From NCBI GenBank assembly GCA_947174885.1, contig CAMWKO010000015.1, forward strand, positions 1 through 62,658: a stretch of 62,658 nucleotides of DNA, in the 5' to 3' direction. Each line of letters begins with the position of its first letter. Position 1 is the first letter of the stretch. Both the position numbers and the translations under genes were made by a program. The notes under the pieces are model-generated. The model was given only the letters and a program-made list of their open reading frames with translations, had not been told where the DNA came from and ran no database searches. The stretch comes from an uncultured Clostridia bacterium. GTDB lineage: Bacteria; Bacillota; Clostridia; Lachnospirales; Lachnospiraceae. This document shows positions 55,494 to 62,658 of this stretch, piece after piece.

Positions 55494-57888
55494 AAGGTTA
55501 CGGATATTGCTGATGCTCCTGTTGCTGATCCTCCCACTGGCAGGCTGCAGCACAGCTACAAAAGAGGAAGGCGATACTACAGATTCAGCCACTGAAAAGA
55601 AACAAACTCTGTATGAAACGTTAGATGCTCTTGTGCTCCAACTGACTTTTGAGGACACCGAAAAAACACTGCCGGATCTGTCCCAGGATGCAGACACAGC
55701 CAATTTCCCGTCTGAACTGGTTCAGCAACTTCATGATGCACTGGTGGCAGGAACTTCGGACGCTCTGCTGCAAAAACTGGATGATGTCGATCTGAAGATA
55801 AACCGGGAAGATTTTGATTATATGCCTCGGGTGGGAGAGGAATTGTCCCTTCAGGAAGAGGAAATCAATACCGTTCTGGCAAATGAGACCAAAACAGCAT
55901 CTTATGATTTTTACCGGCTGGATATGGATGGGGATGGTCTGGATGAAATTATAATGATGGAGCGTCCCCAGTACGATTACGGAAGCAGTACCTCCATCCT
56001 TCTGGAGCAAAATGACGCAGGCTCCTATACCCTTGCAGGCTACGACTATGTGGGCTATCACCGACTATATGCAATATTTTCCTATGAGGGAACCTTCTAT
56101 ATGGTCTGCAATTATGATGACTATAATAAAGAAGCCACCAAAGCACTGGGACTTTTTGACTTAAGCGGAGAGACTAGAGGCTTTATGTGGCTGAGCGACC
56201 AGGATCAGATTTATCTGCGCCGTAGCAGTACGGATTGTGAGATCAGAAAAGTGTGGGCAATGGAACAGACAAATGAACCGGCAGAAGAAATAAATCTCCA
56301 AACCACCATGGCGACGTATGTTCAGGAGATTGGTATGGATCTGATGCTGCGGAATCGAAACAGCGAACATTTCAGCGGTGCGGAAAAAGGGTTGTCAGAA
56401 GAGGAAAAGAACAAGCTGACAGCAGCCTTGGATTATGTGCTCTGGACACCAGAACATTTGGGCTATGTCCCACAGAAACAGCAGTGGCTCTTTATGCTGG
56501 ACGGCCAGCAGGTGTATTTCGTTCTGTATTACAAAGAGCAGCTGGAGCAGTACCTGTTGCAAGCATTTCTCTATGACGGTGAGAGGGAAAAGGCAGAACT
56601 GGAACCGATTGCCCTCTATGGAATCAAACCTCGGATTCATGTAGTGATAGATGATTCCTGGGACCACAAGGACAGCAATGTAGAGAACATATGTCTTCAG
56701 CCGGAGGACGCAACGCAGGCCTTTCCGGAGAATCGGTGTGAAGTGGCGGCAGAATTATTACAACAGGTACAGGGAGAGTTTAAACCAACGCCATTGCCGG
56801 AGGAAATGACAACAGAGTATAACCCGGAAACAGAAGAGATGGAGATACTATTGGATGGTACTATTGTTCCGGAAGGACTGGTGCTTTTGTCTGAAAAAGC
56901 CCTTTTTACCAGAGATTGGTCCTTGCTGGACGCTCTTGCGGCGCCTCTGGAGCTGACAGACTATGAGGCAGTGTACGAGACCTGGTTTGCCTCTATGGAA
57001 AATAACTGGATGGATCTGGATTACTTTAAGAAATATGTTCGCCACATCTATCAATATGGCATTGAAGAATCCCGATTTTTGATTTTGGTAGTGGATTCGG
57101 GCGGTTCGGACCGCTTTGTGGATATCAGTTGTTACCGTCTTGTGGAAAATGAACTGGAATACCTAAATCAGGTAACTAAATTTGATATGAATGCCCGTGT
57201 GGTGCCCTATAAGAACGGATTTTATCTGGTGAATATCAACTATAACTACTACTCTAAATACAATGACACGATTTATCTGAATCCCTTAACCTTGGAGGGA
57301 ATCAGCAGGTCGTCAGTAGAAGTGACGCTGCAACCTAAGGATTATATATGGACAAAGGGGTATCAGAGCAATGCTTCCACGCTAGGGCAGATTAACAGCT
57401 ATGTAGAGAACATTCAAAAAGAACTGATGGCGGCATCACCCATCAGTGATGATATTATTGTATATACCGGATGTGAGGAATCCGTCACGGACCCTGTAAA
57501 ACTTCAGAGGCTTTCATCTGACTATGACTTGTATATGGTGGATTATGATAACGATGGAATTCCAGAATATCAGAACAAACACCACTGGTTTCCCAGCAAT
57601 TATACGACTCTGCATCTGATTACGGAAGAATACAGGCTGGAGAACATTACGCTGCAATTACAGGAGACTTGGGAACCGGAATGTCCTTACAGCTTTAACT
57701 ATGAATACGAGCTGATCCAGAAGTGGTATCAGGAGTTTGACGGACAAATATACACATTCCAGTTATTTTTGACAGAAGGCTATAATTACTATATGAATGT
57801 ATCTCTTTGGGAAGAAGAACACATCAGTTGGATTGCTAGTTATTATATCACTCCCCAGTGTGACCTGCAGGTACAGATAGCTGACTAG
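55417..57888 (+). CDS. Large lipoprotein of unknown function with Ca-loop-like motifs
   Basis: 823 residues. Basic N-terminus, hydrophobic signal and lipobox LPLAGC (Cys about residue 44), then an extracellular region. Two Asp-rich loops, LDMDGDGLDEI (about 168-178) and VDYDNDGIPEY (about 708-718), resemble EF-hand/FG-GAP calcium-binding loops. Four or more family-like repeats are not evident. The coding sequence is near half G+C with many CTG and GCC codons, against about one third around it, so it was probably acquired from a G+C-richer Firmicute. The composition switch is near 55495. Start uncertain: GTG 55417 or ATG 55441. Function unknown. Confidence 0.75.
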   Translation: MKGIKKNKMKKRYCHRKLWYIRFLYKRLRILLMLLLLILPLAGCSTATKEEGDTTDSATEKKQTLYETLDALVLQLTFEDTEKTLPDLSQDADTANFPSELVQQLHDALVAGTSDALLQKLDDVDLKINREDFDYMPRVGEELSLQEEEINTVLANETKTASYDFYRLDMDGDGLDEIIMMERPQYDYGSSTSILLEQNDAGSYTLAGYDYVGYHRLYAIFSYEGTFYMVCNYDDYNKEATKALGLFDLSGETRGFMWLSDQDQIYLRRSSTDCEIRKVWAMEQTNEPAEEINLQTTMATYVQEIGMDLMLRNRNSEHFSGAEKGLSEEEKNKLTAALDYVLWTPEHLGYVPQKQQWLFMLDGQQVYFVLYYKEQLEQYLLQAFLYDGEREKAELEPIALYGIKPRIHVVIDDSWDHKDSNVENICLQPEDATQAFPENRCEVAAELLQQVQGEFKPTPLPEEMTTEYNPETEEMEILLDGTIVPEGLVLLSEKALFTRDWSLLDALAAPLELTDYEAVYETWFASMENNWMDLDYFKKYVRHIYQYGIEESRFLILVVDSGGSDRFVDISCYRLVENELEYLNQVTKFDMNARVVPYKNGFYLVNINYNYYSKYNDTIYLNPLTLEGISRSSVEVTLQPKDYIWTKGYQSNASTLGQINSYVENIQKELMAASPISDDIIVYTGCEESVTDPVKLQRLSSDYDLYMVDYDNDGIPEYQNKHHWFPSNYTTLHLITEEYRLENITLQLQETWEPECPYSFNYEYELIQKWYQEFDGQIYTFQLFLTEGYNYYMNVSLWEEEHISWIASYYITPQCDLQVQIAD

Positions 57889-57964
57889 GAGACTGCGGGA
57901 AATGGGTGAAGCAGTACACAAAATGCTTTGCCTTTTACACCTGTGATTTTCTTGCAAGAAATGA

Positions 57965-58138
57965 TATTACCGCTTTTATGTAGAAGATGCAAGCGGAAAC
58001 TTGGTGCAGAAAGAGTGTACAGGAACACATGACCATAAGGGCAAAAGAAAGCAATTATTCGTTGGCATAAACCAGATCCCATTGCAGCAAGTAAATATCC
58101 AGGTTGTACATCAGAAAGTAGGTATACAGCTCAAATAA
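57965..58138 (+). pseudogene. Remnant of a secreted-type protein gene
   Basis: Open for 57 codons with no start codon, reading YYRFYVEDASGNLVQKEC...QLFVGINQIPLQQVNIQVVHQ and then a stop. Composition lies between the G+C-rich lipoprotein gene and the resident DNA. It looks like the tail of a decayed gene carried with the lipoprotein gene. The rest of 57889-58232 has no gene. Confidence 0.35.
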
Positions 58139-58232
58139 AAATTGACAATAAGCAGTTAAAAACAACAGAAGAATAGACAGAAAATCAATCATTAAATGAA
58201 GTCCATATTCCAATAGAAGGTAAGTAAAAATT

Positions 58233-58655
58233 ATGAGAATAGAAGAATACAATAAGATACCAGATAGAGTTTCAATTAAAGAACTTGAAATTATGATTGT
58301 AGATATTTTAAATAAATATCAAAATGGAATGATAATTAAAGAGGAATTTTTAGATATTGTAAATATACTAGCTGAGAGACAAATTTTTACTTATGAAATA
58401 CTGAATGATAAAATAAGACAGAAACTAGATGATAAAATAAAATTTATATGGAATACAGAAAAATATGATGAAGTAGATGTTATTCTTTCCATTGTCATAA
58501 ATTTAGGATTACAGGGTACATATGAAAAAGTTAAAGAATCTTTAAAAAATAATAAAAATATAGATAAGAAAATTTTATTAGAAATACAAGAAACTGTGGA
58601 GGACAATGGAGAGGATGTATCTAATCCTTATCGAAGTTTGGAAAAGTTTCGATGA
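58233..58655 (+). CDS. Small helical protein of unknown function
   Basis: 140 residues, AT-rich, predicted all-helical, strongly charged, no signal peptide. GAAGGTAAGT lies before ATG 58233. Size, composition and position among gene debris recall small immunity proteins of toxin loci, but no toxin gene is visible. No family recognised. Confidence 0.55.
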   Translation: MRIEEYNKIPDRVSIKELEIMIVDILNKYQNGMIIKEEFLDIVNILAERQIFTYEILNDKIRQKLDDKIKFIWNTEKYDEVDVILSIVINLGLQGTYEKVKESLKNNKNIDKKILLEIQETVEDNGEDVSNPYRSLEKFR

Positions 58656-58695
58656 AACTTATGGTCCTATTACAGGTCAAAAATTACAGTAATAA

Positions 58696-58851
58696 CGGGC
58701 TATAAAAGAAATATTGACATGCCCCACAAATGGAATGTCATATTATGTTTCAAAAAATGATGGGAAGATGCAAGTAATGGGATATCATCAAATGGGAAAA
58801 ACAGAGATAATCAACAATAAATTGACATTAGTATTTTACAAAAAAGATTAA
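58696..58851 (+). pseudogene. 3' remnant of an unidentified gene
   Basis: 51 open codons without a start, reading ...TCPTNGMSYYVSKNDGKMQVMGYHQMGKTEIIN... and ending LVFYKKD-stop. Interrupted upstream by stop codons. It looks like the C-terminus of a decayed protein gene. Confidence 0.35.
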
Positions 58852-58992
58852 TACAACTTCCAATTTGCAGAGTAAACCTGCAAATCATCCCATGGACAAG
58901 GATTTATAAATATTCACCAACCTTAAGTTTAGAAACATCGGGAACATGAAAGCGAATTGGGAGTAAGGAAAAGGGATAAATAATAATTTCTG

Positions 58993-59021
58993 TTGACTTA
59001 TTTTCCCTATTATGTTAATAT
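58993..59021 (+). promoter_or_regulatory. Promoter of rplU-prp-rpmA
   Basis: TTGACT (58993-58998), 17-bp spacer, TAATAT (59016-59021). Located about 100 bp before rplU, leaving room for a structured leader. Confidence 0.65.
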
Positions 59022-59029
59022 TCTATGGT

Positions 59030-59107
59030 ATGCCGCACAACGAGGTTATAAGTATTGCTATGCAATCACCGAAATTGGCGAGTAATGTTCAATTTATATT
59101 GAATAAA
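59030..59107 (+). ncRNA. L21 leader-type regulatory RNA
   Basis: The 5' leader of rplU holds CCGCACAACGAGG, a hairpin ATTGC-TAT-GCAAT, ACCGAAATTGGCGAGTAA, and a second hairpin TTCAAT-TTAT-ATTGAA. Position directly before rplU and the conserved-looking blocks fit the L21 leader, which lets the ribosomal protein repress its own operon. Assigned from position and memory of the motif; a covariance search would confirm it. Confidence 0.65.
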
Positions 59108-59121
59108 TAGGAGGTGTGCTT

Positions 59122-59430
59122 ATGTACGCGATTATAGCAACAGGTGGAAAACAGTACAAGGTATCGGAAGGCGATATAATCAAGGTTGAAAAGCTTGGTG
59201 TTGAAGCCGGAGATAAAGTTACTTTTGATCAGGTTCTTCTTGTTAGTGGCGATGACGTTAAGGTTGGTGTTCCAACAGTTAACGGTGCTTCTGTAGAAGC
59301 TGATGTTATCGACAATGTAAAGGGTAAAAAAGTTATCGTTTACAAGTATAAGAGAAAAACCGGTTACCACAAGAAAAATGGTCACAGACAGCAGCTTACA
59401 GCTGTAAAGATTACAAAAATCAACGCATAA
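59122..59430 (+). CDS. rplU: 50S ribosomal protein L21
   Basis: 102 residues. [18 protein letters not shown] at the start and the C-terminal [17 protein letters not shown] tract that binds 23S rRNA. ATG 59122 chosen with TAGGAGGTG at 59108-59116; the slightly longer frame starts within that ribosome site. First gene of the rplU-prp-rpmA unit. Confidence 0.98.
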   Translation: MYAIIATGGKQYKVSEGDIIKVEKLGVEAGDKVTFDQVLLVSGDDVKVGVPTVNGASVEADVIDNVKGKKVIVYKYKRKTGYHKKNGHRQQLTAVKITKINA

Positions 59431-59435
59431 TATTT

Positions 59436-59765
59436 ATGATTAATGTAACGATTTATACGGATTCTTTAAATAATCCTACAGGTTTTGAAGTAATCGGACA
59501 CGCCGGCTATGCAAGATCCGGTAAGGATATTATATGTGCTGCAGTATCCGCTTTAGTTATTACAACTTCAAATGCTATTGAAAGGTTTACAAAAGATACA
59601 TTTGAAGGCTATGAAGATGAAAAAACCGGCAGGATAAGCTTTATGCTTTCAGGAAATATTAGCAAAGAATCTACACTACTTATAAATTCAATGATATTAG
59701 GTCTTACTGATATTGAGAATGAATATGGTAATAAATATTTGAAGATATCTTACAAGGAGGTGTAA
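59436..59765 (+). CDS. prp: Ribosomal-processing cysteine protease Prp
   Basis: 109 residues. Removes the N-terminal extension of ribosomal protein L27 in Firmicutes. Catalytic pair in GHAGYARSGKDIICAAVSAL: His at about residue 22, Cys at about 34. Located between its operon partners rplU and rpmA; only 3 bp before rpmA. No typical ribosome site, so probably translated by coupling with rplU. Confidence 0.95.
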   Translation: MINVTIYTDSLNNPTGFEVIGHAGYARSGKDIICAAVSALVITTSNAIERFTKDTFEGYEDEKTGRISFMLSGNISKESTLLINSMILGLTDIENEYGNKYLKISYKEV

Positions 59766-59768
59766 GTT

Positions 59769-60053
59769 ATGTTAAAAATGAACCTTCAGTTATTCGCTCA
59801 TAAAAAGGGTGTTGGTTCTACAAAGAACGGTAGAGATTCAGAATCAAAAAGACTTGGTGCTAAGAGAGCAGATGGTCAGTTTGTTAAAGCTGGTAACATT
59901 CTTTACAGACAGCGTGGAACAAAAATTCATCCAGGTACAAATGTAGGCATCGGTGGTGATGATACATTATTTGCAACAGCAGATGGTATTGTTAGATTTG
60001 AAAGAAAAGGCAGAGACAAAAAGCAGGTTTCTGTTTATCCAGTAGCTGAATAG
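59769..60053 (+). CDS. rpmA: 50S ribosomal protein L27 with cleavable N-terminal extension
   Basis: 94 residues. Starts [23 protein letters not shown]; the NLQLF block is the Prp recognition site, cut after Phe9 to expose the Ala-His-Lys-Lys N-terminus that reaches the peptidyl-transferase centre. The rest matches L27 ([23 protein letters not shown]). AAGGAGGTG ribosome site before ATG. Confidence 0.98.
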   Translation: MLKMNLQLFAHKKGVGSTKNGRDSESKRLGAKRADGQFVKAGNILYRQRGTKIHPGTNVGIGGDDTLFATADGIVRFERKGRDKKQVSVYPVAE

Positions 60054-60100
60054 TTGAATTATATAAAAGAGTGTTTTTAGAATATTCTTTTATTAAAAGC

Positions 60101-60132
60101 AAAGGCTTCAATCATAACCGGTTGAAGCCTTT
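60101..60132 (+). terminator. Terminator after rpmA
   Basis: AAAGGCTTCAA (60101-60111) pairs with TTGAAGCCTTT (60122-60132), loop of ten bases. 11-bp stem with a short T-run. Confidence 0.7.
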
Positions 60133-60223
60133 AAATGTATTTATACCGGCTATTCTAAATTAATGACGTGGACATTTATGTATATTATAAAGATATACTT
60201 TGATATATAGTTTGGAGGACATT

Positions 60224-61510
60224 ATGTTTGCAGACAGTGCAAAAATTTTTATTAAATCGGGTAAAGGCGGAGACGGTCATGTAAGTTTCCGCAGAGAATT
60301 ATTCGTTCCTGACGGTGGTCCTGACGGTGGTGACGGCGGAGACGGCGGTGATATTATTTTTGAAGTGGATTTAGGTCTTAATACACTTAATGACTTCAGA
60401 CATATTAGAAAATACGTAGCCGAAGCAGGTGAAGAGGGTGGAAAACGCAATCAACACGGAAAAAATGGTAAGGACCTTATAGTAAAGGTACCGGAAGGTA
60501 CTGTTATTAAGGATGCTGAAACAGGAAAGGTTATTGCTGATATGTCAGGTGATAACAGGCGGCAGATTATTCTAAAAGGCGGCAGAGGCGGTAAAGGCAA
60601 TCAGCATTATGCTACAGCCACCATGCAGGCTCCTAAGTATGCAAAGCCCGGTAAACCAAGCAGGGAATTATATGTATTTCTTGAATTAAAGGTAATTGCT
60701 GATGTAGGACTTGTAGGATTTCCAAATGTTGGTAAATCCACACTGCTTTCAAGAGTTACAAACGCAACTCCTAAAATTGCAAATTATCATTTTACAACTT
60801 TAAATCCAAATCTTGGAGTTGTAGACTTAGATGATGCTAAAGGATTTGTAATTGCAGATATACCCGGTCTTATTGAGGGTGCCAGTGAGGGTATAGGTCT
60901 GGGTCATGAATTCCTAAAGCATATTGAAAGAACAAAGGTTACTATTCATATGGTGGATGCCGCTTCTGTAGAAGGAAGAAACCCGATAGAGGATATTAAT
61001 ACAATTAATAATGAACTTAAGGCATATAATGAAGAACTTTTAAATAAGCCATGGGTAATTGCTGCCAATAAGATTGACGCAATTTATGATGAAAGTGAAA
61101 GTTATATTCAGGCTATTAAGGATGAATTTGAACCTCAAGGCATTAAAGTATTTCCTATTTCAGCAGTAAGCGGAAAGGGATTAAAGGAGCTTTTATACCA
61201 TGTTCAGGGCTTGTTGGATAATATGGATAAAACTCCTGTTATATTTGAAGCAGAATATGATCCTAATGAGTTTTATGATAATCCTGAAGATCCGTATACA
61301 GTATTTAAGAACGAAGAGGGTATTTACTGTATAGAGGGTCCTCGTATTGAAAAAATGCTTGGATATACAAATCTTGAATCTGAAAAAGGCTTTGTATTCT
61401 TCCAAAACTTTATGAAAAACAATGGTATTTTAGACGAGCTTGTAGAATTAGGCATTGAAGATGGCGATACTGTACGAATATATGGTCACGAATTTGACTA
61501 TTACAAATAG
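60224..61510 (+). CDS. obgE: GTPase ObgE
   Basis: 428 residues. Essential GTPase in ribosome assembly and stress/sporulation control. Seen: Obg domain (FADSAKIFIKSGKGGDGHVSF, several GG[DK]GG repeats), G1 GFPNVGKST (about 165-173), G2/G3 TTLNPNLGVVDLDD and DIPGLIEGA, G4 NKID, G5 ISAVSGKGL, and the C-terminal Obg-specific OCT domain. ATG 60224 after TTGGAGGAC; the longer frame has no ribosome site. Separate unit after the rpmA terminator, 11 bp before yhbY. Confidence 0.97.
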   Translation: MFADSAKIFIKSGKGGDGHVSFRRELFVPDGGPDGGDGGDGGDIIFEVDLGLNTLNDFRHIRKYVAEAGEEGGKRNQHGKNGKDLIVKVPEGTVIKDAETGKVIADMSGDNRRQIILKGGRGGKGNQHYATATMQAPKYAKPGKPSRELYVFLELKVIADVGLVGFPNVGKSTLLSRVTNATPKIANYHFTTLNPNLGVVDLDDAKGFVIADIPGLIEGASEGIGLGHEFLKHIERTKVTIHMVDAASVEGRNPIEDINTINNELKAYNEELLNKPWVIAANKIDAIYDESESYIQAIKDEFEPQGIKVFPISAVSGKGLKELLYHVQGLLDNMDKTPVIFEAEYDPNEFYDNPEDPYTVFKNEEGIYCIEGPRIEKMLGYTNLESEKGFVFFQNFMKNNGILDELVELGIEDGDTVRIYGHEFDYYK

Positions 61511-61521
61511 GAGGAAATATT

Positions 61522-61812
61522 ATGACAAGTAAAAACAGAGCTTATCTTATGGGATTGGCCCATAATATTGATACTATATTTCATATAGGGAAAAATAGTC
61601 TTACCCCTGAAATTACAGAGGCTATTGAAGATGCATTAAATAAAAGAGAGCTTGTAAAACTCAATGTATTAAAAAACTGCATGGATGATCCGAAATCTAT
61701 AGGATATGTACTTGCAGAGCGTACTAATTCCGAACTGGTTCAGGTTATTGGCAGAAAGATTATACTTTATAAGCAGAATAAGGATAATCCAAAGATTGAA
61801 TTTCCAAGATAG
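61522..61812 (+). CDS. yhbY: YhbY family RNA-binding protein (CRM domain)
   Basis: 96 residues. CRM-fold protein associated with pre-50S particles. Seen: SKNRAYLMGLAHNIDTIFHIGKN at the start, ALNKRELVKLNVLKNC and the GxxG-like loop with VLAERTNSELVQVIGRKIILYKQNK. Length is standard. AGGAGGAAAT before ATG. Lies between obgE and nadD as in most Firmicutes. Confidence 0.95.
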   Translation: MTSKNRAYLMGLAHNIDTIFHIGKNSLTPEITEAIEDALNKRELVKLNVLKNCMDDPKSIGYVLAERTNSELVQVIGRKIILYKQNKDNPKIEFPR

Positions 61813-61819
61813 GTATGAT

Positions 61820-62440
61820 ATGAGTGATATAGGCATTTTAGGTGGAACGTTTGATCCCATTCACAACGGACATATAACTTTGGCTAAAAGAGCATATGAG
61901 AGTTTCAATTTAGATAAAATTCTTATAATGCCATCAAAAAAGCCGCCTCATAAAAAAACACGTGTAATAACAGAGGATAATCATCGGATTAATATGGTTA
62001 AATTAGCCATAAAAGACTATCCTTATATGGAATTTTCGGATTTTGAAATGAAAAGAGAAGGCTATATCTATACAGCTGATACACTTACACTCTTAAAAAA
62101 AGCATATCCTGAAAATAATTACTTTTTTATATTGGGTGGCGACTCTATCAGAAATCTAGAAAGCTGGTATAATCCGGAAATTATATTAGAAAAAGCTGTA
62201 ATAATTTCTTCATTGCGTGATGGAATTACCGATACTGCATATGAGAATATTGTAACAAATTTAATCAAAACATATAAAGCTTCTAATCCTGACATCAGAA
62301 AACTGCCAATGGAGAATATAAATATTTCATCCAGTGATATCCGTAATAACTTTTATACAGATGAAAATATCCATTCATATTTAAACAGGGATGTAGTACA
62401 ATATATAATTGATAACAGACTGTACTATATAAATTATTAG
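61820..62440 (+). CDS. nadD: Nicotinate-nucleotide adenylyltransferase
   Basis: 206 residues. Adenylates nicotinate mononucleotide in NAD synthesis. Seen: nucleotidyltransferase motif GGTFDPIHNGHI (about 8-19), PSKKPPHKK, the FILGGDSIRNLESWYNPE substrate block, and ISSSDIRN near the C-terminus. ATG 61820 is used because it gives the standard N-terminus MSDIGILGG; the ORF open further upstream overlaps yhbY. Ribosome site AGATAGGTA is modest. Followed by tandem repeats. Confidence 0.96.
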   Translation: MSDIGILGGTFDPIHNGHITLAKRAYESFNLDKILIMPSKKPPHKKTRVITEDNHRINMVKLAIKDYPYMEFSDFEMKREGYIYTADTLTLLKKAYPENNYFFILGGDSIRNLESWYNPEIILEKAVIISSLRDGITDTAYENIVTNLIKTYKASNPDIRKLPMENINISSSDIRNNFYTDENIHSYLNRDVVQYIIDNRLYYINY

Positions 62441-62495
62441 CCAAATACTAATTTCACAAGTATTTATAAGCAATAATCATAATTTCATATTTATT

Positions 62496-62658
62496 AGGCA
62501 ACGAGCCAAGTAAGGGTGTTTACACACTTATTTGGCGACTGCGGATAATCATAAGCTGTGCTTATGATATAATGTAGGCAACGAGCCAAGTAAGGGTATT
62601 TATACACTTATTTGGCGACTGCGGATAATCATAAGCTGTGCTTATGATATAATGTAGG
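62496..62658. repeat. Tandem double-hairpin repeat, 80-bp period, runs off the window
   Basis: Two full units (62496-62575, 62576-62655) and the first bases of a third. Each unit: AGGCAACGAGCCAAG, hairpin 1 (closing GCCAAGTAAG/CTTATTTGGC), GACTGCGGATAAT, hairpin 2 CATAAGC-TGT-GCTTATG, then ATATAATGT. The units differ only at two bases, G/A at unit position 23 and C/T at position 28, which face each other in the stem. More units are likely beyond the window. Confidence 0.93.

Noticed and set aside
55621-56061. Minus-strand 146-codon open frame inside the lipoprotein gene
   Set aside because: Antisense to a gene with a signal peptide and lipobox; the frame arises from the higher G+C content, with no ribosome site or known domain.

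Overview
The window is AT-rich chromosomal DNA (roughly one third G+C) from a spore-forming, obligately anaerobic clostridium, most probably a member of the Lachnospiraceae. The evidence is an alpha/beta-type spore protein, a GerA/SpoVAF-type germination protein, a six-gene Rnf ferredoxin:NAD+ oxidoreductase in the clostridial order C-D-G-E-A-B, the ApbE / NusG-domain-II / Gx-transporter cluster, a HisZ-dependent short HisG, the TIGR03960-TIGR03936-RNase G-...-rplU-prp-rpmA-obgE-yhbY-nadD arrangement, and a fused HisA/F-like-HisIE protein. No rRNA, CRISPR array, complete insertion sequence or prophage is visible. There is one tRNA gene (Leu, anticodon CAA).

Layout. 1-2053: a truncated charged coiled-coil protein followed by a membrane protein in the next frame, joined at a run of ten A. 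2137-3579: a spore protein and, convergent, a DEDD exonuclease-like protein. 3990-9083: rnfCDGEAB. 9326-12611: a germination gene whose last 124 bp are repeated downstream of an apparently inserted Tim44-like zinc-ribbon gene. 12790-16295 (minus strand): an orphan ankyrin protein, a purine permease and ApbE. 16664-19958: NusG-II protein, Gx transporter, ruvAB, zapA. 20025-30123: U32 peptidase, FtsW/PBP pair, NUDIX, queH, tRNA-Leu, zinc-finger membrane protein, polA, coaE. 30365-41370: FtsA-like protein, M23 peptidase, alarmone synthetase, two pseudouridine synthases, HAD phosphatase, YgiQ radical SAM protein, SDR, two unknowns, recU. 41458-46479: hisZ-G-D-B-IE behind a consensus promoter. 46500-52730: glycan ligase, TPR protein, two radical-SAM-related proteins, RNase G. 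52768-54867 (minus): chemoreceptor. 55371-58851: a G+C-rich lipoprotein gene with gene debris, which looks acquired. 59122-62440: rplU-prp-rpmA, obgE, yhbY, nadD.

How the genes fit together. Rnf couples reduced ferredoxin to NAD+ reduction and ion pumping. ApbE would attach FMN to RnfG and RnfD. The ruv, polA and recU genes cover recombination and repair. FtsW/PBP, ZapA, M23 and the FtsA-like protein cover wall growth and division. Prp removes the N-terminal extension of L27, and both are encoded side by side.

The most unusual material is non-coding. (1) A dispersed palindromic element with GAGTTTCCGTATTTTT termini occurs four times plus one solo arm, always between genes, with lengths of 49, 93, 140 and 140 bp. 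(2) Two tandem arrays (69-bp and 80-bp periods) are built from two hairpins plus TATAATG per unit. Their units differ by paired substitutions that preserve the stems, and a related single copy lies on the minus strand behind rnfB. (3) Two genes appear to use ATA as start codon. All structure statements come from reading the sequence by eye; no folding or database search was run.
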